A stretch of 18,711 nt of DNA from CAVTUU01 sp045804965 (GTDB lineage: Bacteria > Chloroflexota > Chloroflexia > Thermomicrobiales > UBA6265): assembly GCA_045804965.1 (NCBI GenBank), contig JBJMMD010000013.1:1-18711 (forward strand). The letters run 5' to 3'. This document shows, one piece after another, positions 1 through 6,355 of this stretch (its first letter is position 1; each line of letters starts with the position of its first letter). The notes beneath the pieces were generated by a model. That model ran no database searches and was not told the origin of the DNA. It saw nothing but the letters and a program-made list of their open reading frames with translations. Both the position numbers and the translations under genes were made by a program.

Positions 1-161
1 GGCTGATGATCGAAGTCCATCCCAGCCCGGACCATGCCCTGAGCGACGGCGCCCAATCGCTGAACTTCTCGGAGTTTGCGGAACTGATGCCGAAGATCAA
101 GGCGGTCGCCGACGCCGTCGGACGATCGCTGCCGGTCGCCGCCGCGCAAGCCGCGATTTGA
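1..161 (+). CDS. aroF: 3-deoxy-7-phosphoheptulonate (DAHP) synthase, C-terminal end (partial)
   Basis: The frame opens before the window; the first complete codon is at position 3 and TGA is at 159-161, giving 52 visible residues. They begin LMIEVHPSPDHALSDGAQSL and continue NFSEFAELMPKIKAVADAVGR. The 'EVHP-P--ALSDG-QSL' block followed by a 'F--LM--I--VA-AVGR' helix is the familiar C-terminus of the AroA-beta/AroF type of DAHP synthase, which condenses phosphoenolpyruvate and erythrose 4-phosphate in the first step of the shikimate pathway. Most of the barrel lies outside the window, so neither the subfamily nor a fused chorismate-mutase domain can be judged. The residues after the last helix (SLPVAAAQAAI) look like a non-conserved tail. 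Hairpins follow at once. Confidence 0.85.
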   Translation, partial: LMIEVHPSPDHALSDGAQSLNFSEFAELMPKIKAVADAVGRSLPVAAAQAAI

Positions 162-218
162 GGCAAGCCTTCCCAGGTCGGGGATCGCGCCTCCGCGCGT
201 TCCGATTCCAACGGGCCC

Positions 219-256
219 ACGCGCCTGCGGCGCGTACCCGGGCCTAGAGACCCGGG
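219..256 (+). terminator. Two adjacent hairpins after aroF
   Basis: ACGCGCC (219-225) pairs with GGCGCGT (229-235) across a 3-nt loop. CCCGGG (237-242) is repeated at 251-256 and can pair with it across 8 nt. Neither is followed by a T-run, so intrinsic termination is plausible but not demonstrated. The second hairpin resembles the CCCGGG-type stem of the repeat at 16407-16426. Confidence 0.4.
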
Positions 257-310
257 CTGAACCCGCAAAGCCGACTAAAGACCGGCTGCGGCGGGGAGGG
301 CCTGGTCGTT

Positions 311-404
311 TCGTAGCGGCGTTCAGCTGTACGCCTACGTGCTCAGGCAAGCCGGTTGGCCATCTCTCATCGCCGTCTCTCACCAGGCGGGTGTGCGCCA
401 CGCC
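311..404. repeat. Degenerate copy of the 99-bp inverted-repeat element
   Basis: The left arm, about 311-339 (CGTAGCGGCGTTCAGCTGTA and on to CGCCTACG), and the right part, 373-404 (CCGTCTCTCACCAGGCGGGT and on to GCGCCACGCC), match in content and order the intact element at 17742-17840, whose right half reads CCGTCTTCACCAGGCGGGCG. The terminal inverted repeat is damaged and the interior has diverged. Confidence 0.5.
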
Positions 405-560
405 AAGCTCAGCCCCGTCCGGGGGCTTCGCCGTTTTAGCGGGGCACCCTCTGGGTCATTTGAACCCGGCGTCGTGGCAGAGTCGTGTAATCGATTCGGG
501 CAAATAGAAGCCGCGCCGCCCACGAGAGCTGACGGGATATGTCGCGCGAAGCCGTCTCCT

Positions 561-890
561 CTACTTTGCGGGCAAGGTCGCGGCGAACGTTATCCCCTTT
601 TCTAGCCACCACTTGAGATCGTTGTCGCTTTCGTACCCAAGGGGATCGACTTGGACCCAGCCCATCATCGGGCGATCTCTCATCACCATCAGCCGGGCGC
701 CGGGCCGCTGCAACGCCTCTTCCGATCCTTCCTCACCAACGCGGACGAGCAGATGGGCCGCGGAGACGCCAAAGCAAAGATTTCCGCGGTCGAGAAAGGC
801 CATGCCTCCAAACATACTTTTGCGCTCGAGTTGGTGATCGCCAGGCAACAATGCCTCAACTCGTTCTTCGACGAGCTTGTCGCGAGCCAT
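561..890 (-). CDS. TfoX N-terminal domain protein
   Basis: A 109-residue protein. The core SMFGGMAFLDRGNLCFGV (residues 25-42), LLVRVG (47-52), EEALQRPGARLM (57-68) and RPMMGWVQVDP (73-83) is the standard pattern of the TfoX/Sxy N-terminal domain. The open frame reaches 998, but the start at 890 (ATG at 888-890) is preferred: AGGGAG lies about 8 nt upstream and MARDKLVEERV is a normal family N-terminus. The TfoX C-terminal domain is absent. Two-domain TfoX in proteobacteria regulates competence; the role of stand-alone N-domain proteins is poorly known, so no competence role is claimed. The two tryptophans near the end (WWLEKGI) fit the domain's last helix. The gene stands alone, with no neighbour on its strand nearby. 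Confidence 0.85.
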   Translation of the reverse strand: MARDKLVEERVEALLPGDHQLERKSMFGGMAFLDRGNLCFGVSAAHLLVRVGEEGSEEALQRPGARLMVMRDRPMMGWVQVDPLGYESDNDLKWWLEKGITFAATLPAK

Positions 891-1198
891 AGATGCGCTC
901 CCTTCTGGGGTATCAACGAATGCCTGTTCCAGGTACAGCCGCGCTCTTGACCACCATTCGAGTGTACGTACAGTAATGTGAGTCGCTGTTGGCAACAACT
1001 ACCTTGTTATTCAGTAATCACATTTGCCATGCGGCGACGAGATTTGCGCCAATTCCCCAGGTTTCTGATCTGCTCATGAGTTCGACCATCACCTCTAGCG
1101 TTGCACGGAATGAATGCAGCAAGTGCCCCTTGTGGAACCTTTGACTCCGTCGTAGCCTCGCGTCCAGTCGTCGACCGACGTTTCTCAAGGAGACTGGG
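891..1198. other. Divergent intergenic region between the tfoX-like and methyltransferase genes
   Basis: No gene is seen. It must hold the promoters of both flanking divergent genes, but no clear -35/-10 pair stands out. Visible structure: the 10-bp palindrome TGTACGTACA (963-972), the direct repeat CAGTAAT (971-977 and 1012-1018), and AATGTGA (975-981) inverted as TCACATT (1018-1024). The methyltransferase ribosome binding site AAGGAGA is at 1187-1193. A 122-residue minus-strand frame (1018-1386) is rejected as a shadow of the methyltransferase. Confidence 0.4.
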
Positions 1199-1918
1199 AT
1201 GGTGGCAATCGATCGTGAAGCATGGCTGGAGCGGGTGCGTTCGGTTTGGAATGAGCGGTCGTCCTCCTGGGACGAGATGTCGCAGGCGAACGCGGTCGCG
1301 CCCGACCGGGCGGCGGACTTAGATCGGATCGTCGCCGCGCTCGCGATCGAACCTGGCGAGCGCATTCTCGACGCTGGCTGCGGCACCGGTCAATACGCGC
1401 TCGCCTTCGCCGAACGGGGCTATCGGGTCACCGCCGTCGATCTTGCTCCCGACATGGTCGCTCGCGCCCAAGCGCACGCCGCTGCCCGGAACATGCCGAT
1501 CACGTTTCGAATCGAGAGCATCGGCGCGCTCTCCGATCCGCTCGCGGTATACGGTGCGATTCACGCCCGGGTCGTGCTCCAGTTCGTGCCCAACATTCCC
1601 GAGGCCCTGGCCGAGTTGCGACGGGTGCTGAAGCCAAGCAAACGGATGCTGGTGAGCGTTCCCGGCGCCCTCTCCCCTATCTACAACCGCTCCTGGCGGC
1701 GGCACATCGAACCGGAGGCGATGGGATCAAACTTCGTCACCCCGTGGGAGCTTGAAGAGATCCTCATCTCGCTCGGCTGGACCGTACTCGATCAATGGGG
1801 CGATTTGGGCCAGAATATGAGCGGCGACGCAAACGCCTTCACGCCGGACGATGTCGCGCGCCTTCCCCTGCGGCTACAACAAGCCGCCGCCACAACCTGG
1901 ACATTTATTGTGCGGTGA
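1199..1918 (+). CDS. Class I SAM-dependent methyltransferase
   Basis: A 239-residue cytosolic protein. Motif I, ILDAGCGTGQYA (residues 56-67), is the SAM-binding loop. VTAVDLAPDM (77-86) carries the acidic motif II residue (D81) that would hold the SAM ribose. EALAELRRVLKPSKRMLVSV (135-154) is the usual post-motif strand region of the Methyltransf_11/25 families. The start is supported by AAGGAGA at 1187-1193, 5 nt upstream of ATG. The substrate cannot be read: the N-terminal helix (W-ERVRSVWNERSSSWDEM) resembles those of small-molecule methyltransferases, and the gene has no pathway neighbours. It is convergent with the toxin gene downstream, 56 bp away. Confidence 0.9.
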   Translation: MVAIDREAWLERVRSVWNERSSSWDEMSQANAVAPDRAADLDRIVAALAIEPGERILDAGCGTGQYALAFAERGYRVTAVDLAPDMVARAQAHAAARNMPITFRIESIGALSDPLAVYGAIHARVVLQFVPNIPEALAELRRVLKPSKRMLVSVPGALSPIYNRSWRRHIEPEAMGSNFVTPWELEEILISLGWTVLDQWGDLGQNMSGDANAFTPDDVARLPLRLQQAAATTWTFIVR

Positions 1919-1942
1919 TTGCATCGATTCAAAAGGGCCGGT

Positions 1943-1965
1943 TGGTCGCCGATAGTAACCGACCA
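1943..1965. terminator. Weak hairpin between convergent genes
   Basis: TGGTCG (1943-1948) can pair with CGACCA (1960-1965) across 11 nt. It sits in the 56-bp gap between the convergent methyltransferase and toxin genes and could act in both directions, but it is short and has no T-run. Confidence 0.25.
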
Positions 1966-1974
1966 TTGTGCCGA

Positions 1975-2397
1975 CTATCCTTCCCACGGATCGATGACCG
2001 TTACCCCACTGAACGTGAAGTGCCGGCTGTTGCGGGTCATGACGTGTAGTCCATGTTGCAGCGCTGTCGCTGCGATGAAACCGTCAGTGACCGGGACTTG
2101 AATGCCACTCGCTTGCGCGCGTGCGGTTAATTCCCCCCATCTCCGCGCCACGTCGATGTCCACTGGCAAAACTCGGGTTGCAAAGCGCTGCTCGAATCCT
2201 AGAAGCCACTCCGCAACTTCTCGTTGATGTCTGCCTGCTGCGAGCTTCGCGAGTCCCTTTGCGAGCTCCCCAATCGTAATCACGCTGAGCAACACCTGAT
2301 CTCGCTCAATTTCCTCGACCCGAGCGCGGACATCAGCGTTGCCGTGAGGCCGTTGTAATTCAACGACCACACACGTATCCAGGAGAAAGCCTACCAC
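1975..2397 (-). CDS. vapC: PIN-domain toxin (VapC-like ribonuclease)
   Basis: A 140-residue protein with the PIN fold. It has an N-terminal strand FLLDTCVVVEL with D7, then TIGELAKGL with E44, and the C-terminal VTDGFIAATALQHGLHVMTRN with D105 and N123. These acidic residues normally hold the metal ions that let VapC/FitB toxins cleave RNA, often tRNA or rRNA; the target here is unknown. The start is GTG (2395-2397), overlapping the antitoxin stop by 7 bp, so translation is probably coupled, as is usual for a two-gene toxin-antitoxin unit. All expected catalytic residues are present, so the toxin looks intact. Base composition in this pair looks less GC-rich than the neighbours, which would fit transfer. 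Confidence 0.88.
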   Translation of the reverse strand: MVGFLLDTCVVVELQRPHGNADVRARVEEIERDQVLLSVITIGELAKGLAKLAAGRHQREVAEWLLGFEQRFATRVLPVDIDVARRWGELTARAQASGIQVPVTDGFIAATALQHGLHVMTRNSRHFTFSGVTVIDPWEG

Positions 2398-2630
2398 TCG
2401 AATTCCCGCATTGGGCTCTGATCCCGCGTCACATCGAGATCACTTAGATCAGGACCGTTGAGCAGATACTCGATGAGCGTCTCACGTTTTCCAGTCAGCC
2501 GCTGATACTCTTCTTCTGACAACACAACGACCATTTCACCTCGGCGACTAATGTGTTGTGGACCTTCGGTCAGCGCCCGCGTCACGACTTCGCTGAACTT
2601 GTTCTTCGCCTCTGCCAATTGCCAAACCAT
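2391..2630 (-). CDS. Phd/YefM-family antitoxin
   Basis: A 79-residue protein. The N-terminal pattern WQLAEAKNKFSEVVTRAL, then GPQHISRRGEMVVVLSEEEY (residues 23-42), is the DNA-binding, dimer-forming domain of Phd/YefM antitoxins. The C-terminal 30 residues, rich in Asp and Glu and ending MREFEW, are the expected flexible tail that wraps around the toxin. ATG is at 2628-2630, with a modest AAAGG-type ribosome binding site about 8 nt upstream. It is the first gene of the pair; the operator-like dyad at 2648-2662 lies just upstream, where the antitoxin (alone or with toxin) would repress its own promoter. Confidence 0.88.
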   Translation of the reverse strand: MVWQLAEAKNKFSEVVTRALTEGPQHISRRGEMVVVLSEEEYQRLTGKRETLIEYLLNGPDLSDLDVTRDQSPMREFEW

Positions 2631-2647
2631 AGAAGCGCCTTTCTTTG

Positions 2648-2662
2648 GCTAGATTGTCTAGC
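2648..2662 (-). promoter_or_regulatory. Candidate autoregulatory operator of the toxin-antitoxin operon
   Basis: GCTAGA-TTG-TCTAGC is a perfect 6-bp dyad around a 3-nt centre, 17 bp upstream of the antitoxin ATG. A -10-like TACTAT (minus strand, 2669-2674) lies just upstream of it, so bound protein would sit at the transcription start. Phd-family antitoxins are known to bind short palindromes in their own promoters. Confidence 0.5.
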
Positions 2663-2725
2663 TATTTCATAGTAACAGAGTGAATCGGCCCTCGGATGAT
2701 TGCTTGAAAAGAATTTGCGCACGCA

Positions 2726-2760
2726 GAAGAGGGACCGGGGCTGTTCCCCGGTCCCTCTTC
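2726..2760 (-). terminator. Perfect 15-bp stem after the SH3-NlpC/P60 gene
   Basis: GAAGAGGGACCGGGG (2726-2740) pairs perfectly with 2746-2760 around the loop CTGTT. It lies 84 bp beyond the stop codon of the hydrolase gene and before the antitoxin promoter, where it would separate the two minus-strand units. On the minus strand the first short T-rich run (TTCTTTT) comes about 12 nt after the stem, so it is not a textbook intrinsic terminator. Confidence 0.65.
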
Positions 2761-2844
2761 TTCCCCCTTCACCGCGAGCATCCTCGCGGCCCTGTCGCCC
2801 CCGCGACCCTCCACCTGCCGTCCTTCACCGGCAAGCGGATCGAG

Positions 2845-5193
2845 TTAACCGAGTCTGACCGCCCCGTACCAGCGCGAGGCGTAGTATTGCGACGTCAAGC
2901 TGCTGATCGTGACGCCCGTCGATTCGTTCTCGGCATGAATGAATTGATCGTTGCCGAGGTAGATCCCGACGTGCGAGAGCCCCCAGGTATAGGTGTTTTG
3001 GAAGAAGACGAGGTCGCCCGGCCGGAGATTGCTGCGCGAGACCGGCGTCCCCGCCGCTACCTGCGTGAAGAGACCGGCGCCGATGTTGATGCCGAGGACG
3101 TTGAGCGCGACCCAGTAGGTGAAGCCTGAGCAGTCGAAGCTGCCTGGACCGTGCGTCGCCCACACGTAAGGGTAGCCTTTGTACTGCATCGCGTAGGCGA
3201 CGATCGCGTTGCCGGTTGTGCTGCCCGTATTGCCGGTGTTGCCTGAGCTGGTGCCGCCGCTGCTGCCATCGTTGGCAGAGCCCCCGCGATCACTGAGCGC
3301 GGCGGTGGTTTTGCTCAGGTACGTGGTGTACATGTACCCCTTGAGACCGTCCCAATTGACTGGATAGAAACCGGAAGTCGGCGTGCCCGTGATCAGCACG
3401 ACCGTGCCAGTCGGCACGACCGCCGCGACACCAGCGCTGAAGCTCGGTGAGTAGCGGAGATTCAAGTTGGTCGTGGTTTTGGCGTGATCTCCGTTCGCCA
3501 GTCGAAAGCCGCTGCTGGTGTTCCCGCTGTTGGTGTTCCCGCTCGACGGCGGAGCGCTTGATTTCGCCAGGTAATCCTTGTGGATATAGCCGGCGCTCCC
3601 GTTGTACGTGACGGCGACCCAGTCGCCGGTGCTGCCGGAGCGGACCTTGACGTAGGTGCCTTCGCTCAGCACGGAGATGATGGTGGCATTCGTGCTTGCG
3701 CCGGAGCGGAAGCGCACGCCGGTTCCGTTCGTGCCGCTGACCCTCGCCCAATCACCAGCGACGAGACCGGAAGTCGAGCCGCCGGTGTTGCCGGAGCTAC
3801 TGCTGCCGCCGCTGCTCGTTCCGCCCCCGAAGTCGACATACATCTTGAGCACGTAGGCCTTGCGCCCAGCGCAGACAATCGGTTGCCAATCGGCGTGGCC
3901 GATACCCCGGAGATCGATCTTCGCGCCGTTGGCGAGCACGGTGATGACGCGGTAGTTGTACCCGGCGCCGGCGCGGCAATTCAGGCCGCTGCCATCATCC
4001 GTTTTCACGGTCGCCGTGCCCGTGATGATAATCCCACTGCTCGTCGAATCGGCGGGGGAGGACGTGTTGCTGGTACCGCCATAGGTGAGGAAGTCGGTGT
4101 GGACGTAGCCGTTGCGACTCTTGCACGTCACCGGCTGCCAATCGCCATTGGCGCCGCCGCGCAGCGAAACCTTGGTCCCTTCGGCGAGGACTGTGATGAT
4201 GGCGCCGTCGAAGCTGGCGCTCGCCCGGCAGCGCAGACCACCGCCGTTCGTGCCCGAGACCGTCGCCGTGCCAGTCGCCGCCGTGGAGAACGAGGCGCCG
4301 GAACTGGAGGTTGTCGCGGCCGTCTCGCCCGAGCCGCCGACCTTCACATAGTCTTTGAGGATGAAGCCATTACGGCCCGCGCAGAAGACTGGTTGCCAGT
4401 CAGTGCTCGAGGTGCCGCGGAGATCGACGTGCTCGCCTTCCTTGAGGACCGTGATCACGTTCTTGTCGTAACCGGCCCCGGCTCGGCAGCGAATCCCGTC
4501 ACCGTTCGTGTTGTAAATCTCGCCCGTGCCAGTGACTGTTTCGGTGGCCGCCGCAGGATCCGAGGTGTCGGCAGGGGCCGCCGCGGAGCCACCGCTGGAG
4601 ACGTATTCGGCGTGGACATAGCCGGCGTGGCCTTTGCAATTCACCGGTTGCCAGATGTCGATTTGGTCGCCGGTGAGTTCGACTGTCGCGCCCTCGGCAA
4701 TGACCATGATCACCGCCGCGTCGGCACTCGGCTCTGTACGACACAGCACCCCATCGTTGTTGGTGCCGGAAATCACCCCTGTGCCGGTTACGGCCGCCAC
4801 CGGTGCCTCGGCGCTGCCCCCACTGGTCGAGGAATCTGCTGGTTGCGAGTCCGACGAGCTCCCGTCGTCAAGCGCTAAGAAAAGGGAAACGATGTAGCCC
4901 GTCTTGCCGTTCGCCCGCACCTTGTACCAGGACGTGCCATCGCCGGCGGCGACCGGACCATCGAGGACATCAACTGTCGTGCCTTCGGCGAGATGCGCCA
5001 GCACCGTGGCGTCATAGCCGGGGTCGCTGCGCAACATCACAGGATCGCCATCTGCGTTGGCGATGCGTGCCGTTCCACCGATAACTAGGTTGGTGTCAGC
5101 GAGCGCCGCGATGGGCGCCAACATTGTGATCAGCAGAGCCCCGGCCATGGCAGCCAAAACGCCACGCGGAACCCAGCGGGGAAATCTAGCCAA
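2845..5193 (-). CDS. Secreted cell-wall hydrolase: seven SH3b repeats plus NlpC/P60
   Basis: A 782-residue protein. Residues 1-32 are a signal peptide (RFPRWVPR, hydrophobic core, then ALA before Asp33). Seven bacterial SH3 domains follow at about 36-108, 138-198, 222-283, 308-369, 391-452, 482-542 and 568-626, joined by Ser/Thr/Gly linkers. The C-terminal NlpC/P60 (C40) domain, about 662-782, has Cys688 in FDCSG, His741 in SHVGIYLG and His753 in FIHAE; family members cut peptidoglycan stem peptides. Repeats 2-5 each carry two cysteines exactly 35 residues apart (151/186, 236/271, 322/357, 406/441). The start is TTG (5191-5193), chosen because GGAGGG lies 8 nt upstream and it keeps the positively charged signal-peptide N-region. 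Seven SH3 domains is many for this family. Likely role: wall remodelling or cell separation outside the membrane. Confidence 0.92.
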   Translation of the reverse strand: MARFPRWVPRGVLAAMAGALLITMLAPIAALADTNLVIGGTARIANADGDPVMLRSDPGYDATVLAHLAEGTTVDVLDGPVAAGDGTSWYKVRANGKTGYIVSLFLALDDGSSSDSQPADSSTSGGSAEAPVAAVTGTGVISGTNNDGVLCRTEPSADAAVIMVIAEGATVELTGDQIDIWQPVNCKGHAGYVHAEYVSSGGSAAAPADTSDPAAATETVTGTGEIYNTNGDGIRCRAGAGYDKNVITVLKEGEHVDLRGTSSTDWQPVFCAGRNGFILKDYVKVGGSGETAATTSSSGASFSTAATGTATVSGTNGGGLRCRASASFDGAIITVLAEGTKVSLRGGANGDWQPVTCKSRNGYVHTDFLTYGGTSNTSSPADSTSSGIIITGTATVKTDDGSGLNCRAGAGYNYRVITVLANGAKIDLRGIGHADWQPIVCAGRKAYVLKMYVDFGGGTSSGGSSSSGNTGGSTSGLVAGDWARVSGTNGTGVRFRSGASTNATIISVLSEGTYVKVRSGSTGDWVAVTYNGSAGYIHKDYLAKSSAPPSSGNTNSGNTSSGFRLANGDHAKTTTNLNLRYSPSFSAGVAAVVPTGTVVLITGTPTSGFYPVNWDGLKGYMYTTYLSKTTAALSDRGGSANDGSSGGTSSGNTGNTGSTTGNAIVAYAMQYKGYPYVWATHGPGSFDCSGFTYWVALNVLGINIGAGLFTQVAAGTPVSRSNLRPGDLVFFQNTYTWGLSHVGIYLGNDQFIHAENESTGVTISSLTSQYYASRWYGAVRLG

Positions 5194-5220
5194 AACCCCT
5201 TCCCTCCGATAAACCTTCCA

Positions 5221-5447
5221 GCTGAGCAGCCCCTCAGCCGTCCCGCAGGTGTCGGGAATTGGAACCTGTCTAGCCTCCCTAAAGCAGAACGAGCGACCTC
5301 TCGCTCACTTCCGCACGTCGCGGCGACTCCACCCAGTCGCCATGGTCACAATGAGCGTCTATGCAATGTGCCCCGCGCTGTTGCGGGCACAAAAAAACCC
5401 GGCGATTACGATCGTCGAGTGGGAACGAAGAGAGTACGATCTCTTCG
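5221..5447 (-). promoter_or_regulatory. Structured leader upstream of the SH3-NlpC/P60 gene
   Basis: Five short stems lie in the 230 bp before the TTG start: GCTGAG/CTCAGC (5221-5238), GAGCGA/TCGCTC (5291-5306), GGCGACT/AGTCGCC (5322-5341), GTGCCCCGC/GCGGGCAC with one bulge (5369-5390) and CGAAGAGA/TCTCTTCG (5426-5447). A run of seven T's (minus strand, 5391-5397) falls between the last two. This density suggests a structured 5' UTR or riboswitch-like leader. Wall-hydrolase genes are sometimes under c-di-AMP (ydaO) riboswitches, but the conserved core of that class could not be aligned here. Confidence 0.35.
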
Positions 5448-5883
5448 GGAATCTTCCTTGGCAGTGTTACGCGTGCTGATCAACCTAACTACCTCTCGAA
5501 CGCAATCGCCGGATACGATCAGCCAAAGTCGTAATAATCGTGCAGTTACACGACTCAGGCTTTCTCGCGGGACCGGAATGAGGCGAAGCTAACAGACTTC
5601 CCGAGCACTGTCAACCCCCCAGAGAGCGCTCTCATAATCTACTGAACCACTGAGTACTTTAGTACCGCAAGTTGAGGGCCACCGAATTTGGCAACGGTAG
5701 CGGTGACGATTTTGACTGTACCACGGCTGAGGCTAACGACTTGCGCGACTTTCAGGCCGGACACCCGCGAAAGGTGGCATACACTACGAACGCGCCTTCT
5801 CGTTTCGGCTAGAGGACCGGCCACTGAGCGATTCAAACGTAGCCTGGAGTACGTTTGGCTCGTCGCCAAGTGAAACGTTTCCG

Positions 5884-5937
5884 CTCGGCGGGCGCTTCGC
5901 GCCCGGCCGAGGAGGGACTTCGTCATTCATAGCCGGG
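5884..5937. repeat. Hairpin with a partial copy of the AGTCCC-type repeat
   Basis: CTCGGC-GGGCGC (5884-5895), loop TTC, GCGCCC-G-GCCGAG (5899-5911) forms a 12-bp stem with one bulge. It runs into GGAGGGACTTCGT (5911-5923) followed by ATAGCCGGG. The same GGAGGGACTTCGT block, followed by TTAGCCCGGGG, occurs at 16386-16413, so this is a second, damaged copy of that element. Confidence 0.5.
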
Positions 5938-6003
5938 AAAGGGACCTGCTAGCCCAGTAGAGGCGGCGCACCATCCACGACCATTGCACCATGCCAAGAA
6001 CGA

Positions 6004-6036
6004 CAGACCCTCGCCGGCTTTGCCGGCGAGGGTCTG
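6004..6036. terminator. Perfect 15-bp stem with 3-nt loop
   Basis: CAGACCCTCGCCGGC (6004-6018) pairs perfectly with 6022-6036 around TTT. Such a stem is a strong transcription barrier in either direction, although neither side has a clean T-run. It may end the minus-strand transcript from the phosphoribosyltransferase-esterase gene, whose stop is 320 bp before it. Confidence 0.5.
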
Positions 6037-6113
6037 GACTTCTCGACTACCTCTGGTGACTCAACCTTGATCCGAGGCCGCCAGTCAGTGGCAACGAGGA
6101 GTCTCCATGTGCA

Positions 6114-6141
6114 CTCGGCAGCGAATTCGTTTGCTGCCGAG
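6114..6141. other. Perfect 9-bp hairpin
   Basis: CTCGGCAGC (6114-6122) pairs with GCTGCCGAG (6133-6141) around a 10-nt loop. A second small stem with a TTTC loop (6145-6156) follows at once. They are part of the structured gene-free region and no function can be assigned. Confidence 0.4.
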
Positions 6142-6242
6142 CTGGACTTTCGTCCGGTCGCAGGAGGGCCGCTACCTCAGGTGCCACAGGCGAGGGAAGG
6201 GGGAATACCCGCGACGTACCCGGTAACGGCCCGATCCCAACG

Positions 6243-6299
6243 ATCACGGAGTATTCTGCTCCGTATCGCCGTGATTACCGCCGGCTGGAGCGGCAATCA
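6243..6299. promoter_or_regulatory. Two overlapping, mutually exclusive hairpins
   Basis: ATCACGG (6243-6249) pairs with CCGTGAT (6269-6275), enclosing an inner CGGAG/CTCCG stem. TGATT-A-CCGC (6272-6281) pairs with GCGG-C-AATCA (6290-6299). The stems share 6272-6275, so an RNA from either strand could form only one fully. The site lies 57 bp beyond the stop of the esterase-fusion gene. Confidence 0.35.
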
Positions 6300-6355
6300 C
6301 ACCTTCTCAAACGCAGGGAACGTGCCACGGTGTCAGCAAATCTCGACATTTCTCG

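Larger units (their letters stand above)
162..560. other. Gene-free 399-bp stretch made of repeat relics
   Basis: No convincing gene is seen. The stretch holds the hairpins at 219-256, a short stem AGCCG (269-273) / CGGCT (283-287), the relic of an inverted-repeat element at 311-404, and a compact GC-rich fold around 413-450 in which GCCCC can pair with either of two nearby GGGGC segments. A short reading frame at 339-605 has no recognisable domain and crosses the end of the tfoX-like gene on the other strand. The stretch looks like a graveyard of small palindromic repeats. Confidence 0.5.
5448..6355. other. Roughly 900-bp gene-free, hairpin-rich region
   Basis: No reading frame here shows a recognisable domain or a good ribosome binding site; the longest minus frame (5639-5926) is Arg/Ser-rich and looks like chance. 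Visible elements are the 12-bp palindrome GAGAGCGCTCTC (5622-5633), a hairpin plus repeat at 5884-5937, the perfect 15-bp stem at 6004-6036, a 9-bp stem at 6114-6141, GGAC-TTTC-GTCC (6145-6156), and two mutually exclusive stems at 6243-6299. It could hold a non-coding RNA or the 3' UTR of the esterase-fusion gene; tmRNA, RNase P RNA and tRNA patterns were looked for and not found. Confidence 0.4.

Noticed and set aside
3580..4878. 432-residue plus-strand reading frame
   Set aside because: Lies opposite the SH3-repeat gene and is rich in Asp, Ala, Gly and Arg, as expected for the complement of a GC-rich gene; no domain and no ribosome binding site.
5194..5480. c-di-AMP (ydaO) riboswitch before the NlpC/P60 gene
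   Set aside because: Expected from biology, and TAGGGA and CCCGACA fragments are present, but the conserved core (GGUGAAUC and CCGUCAGCUAACC-type blocks) could not be found in the right order. Kept only as an unassigned structured leader.
5639..5926. 95-residue minus-strand reading frame
   Set aside because: Arg/Ser/Val-rich with no domain or ribosome binding site, and it overlaps the repeat at 5884-5937.
6061..6300. RNase P RNA, cobalamin riboswitch or T-box
   Set aside because: Minus-strand GACGAAAGTCC and GCCACTG hint at these, but the other universally conserved blocks are missing.
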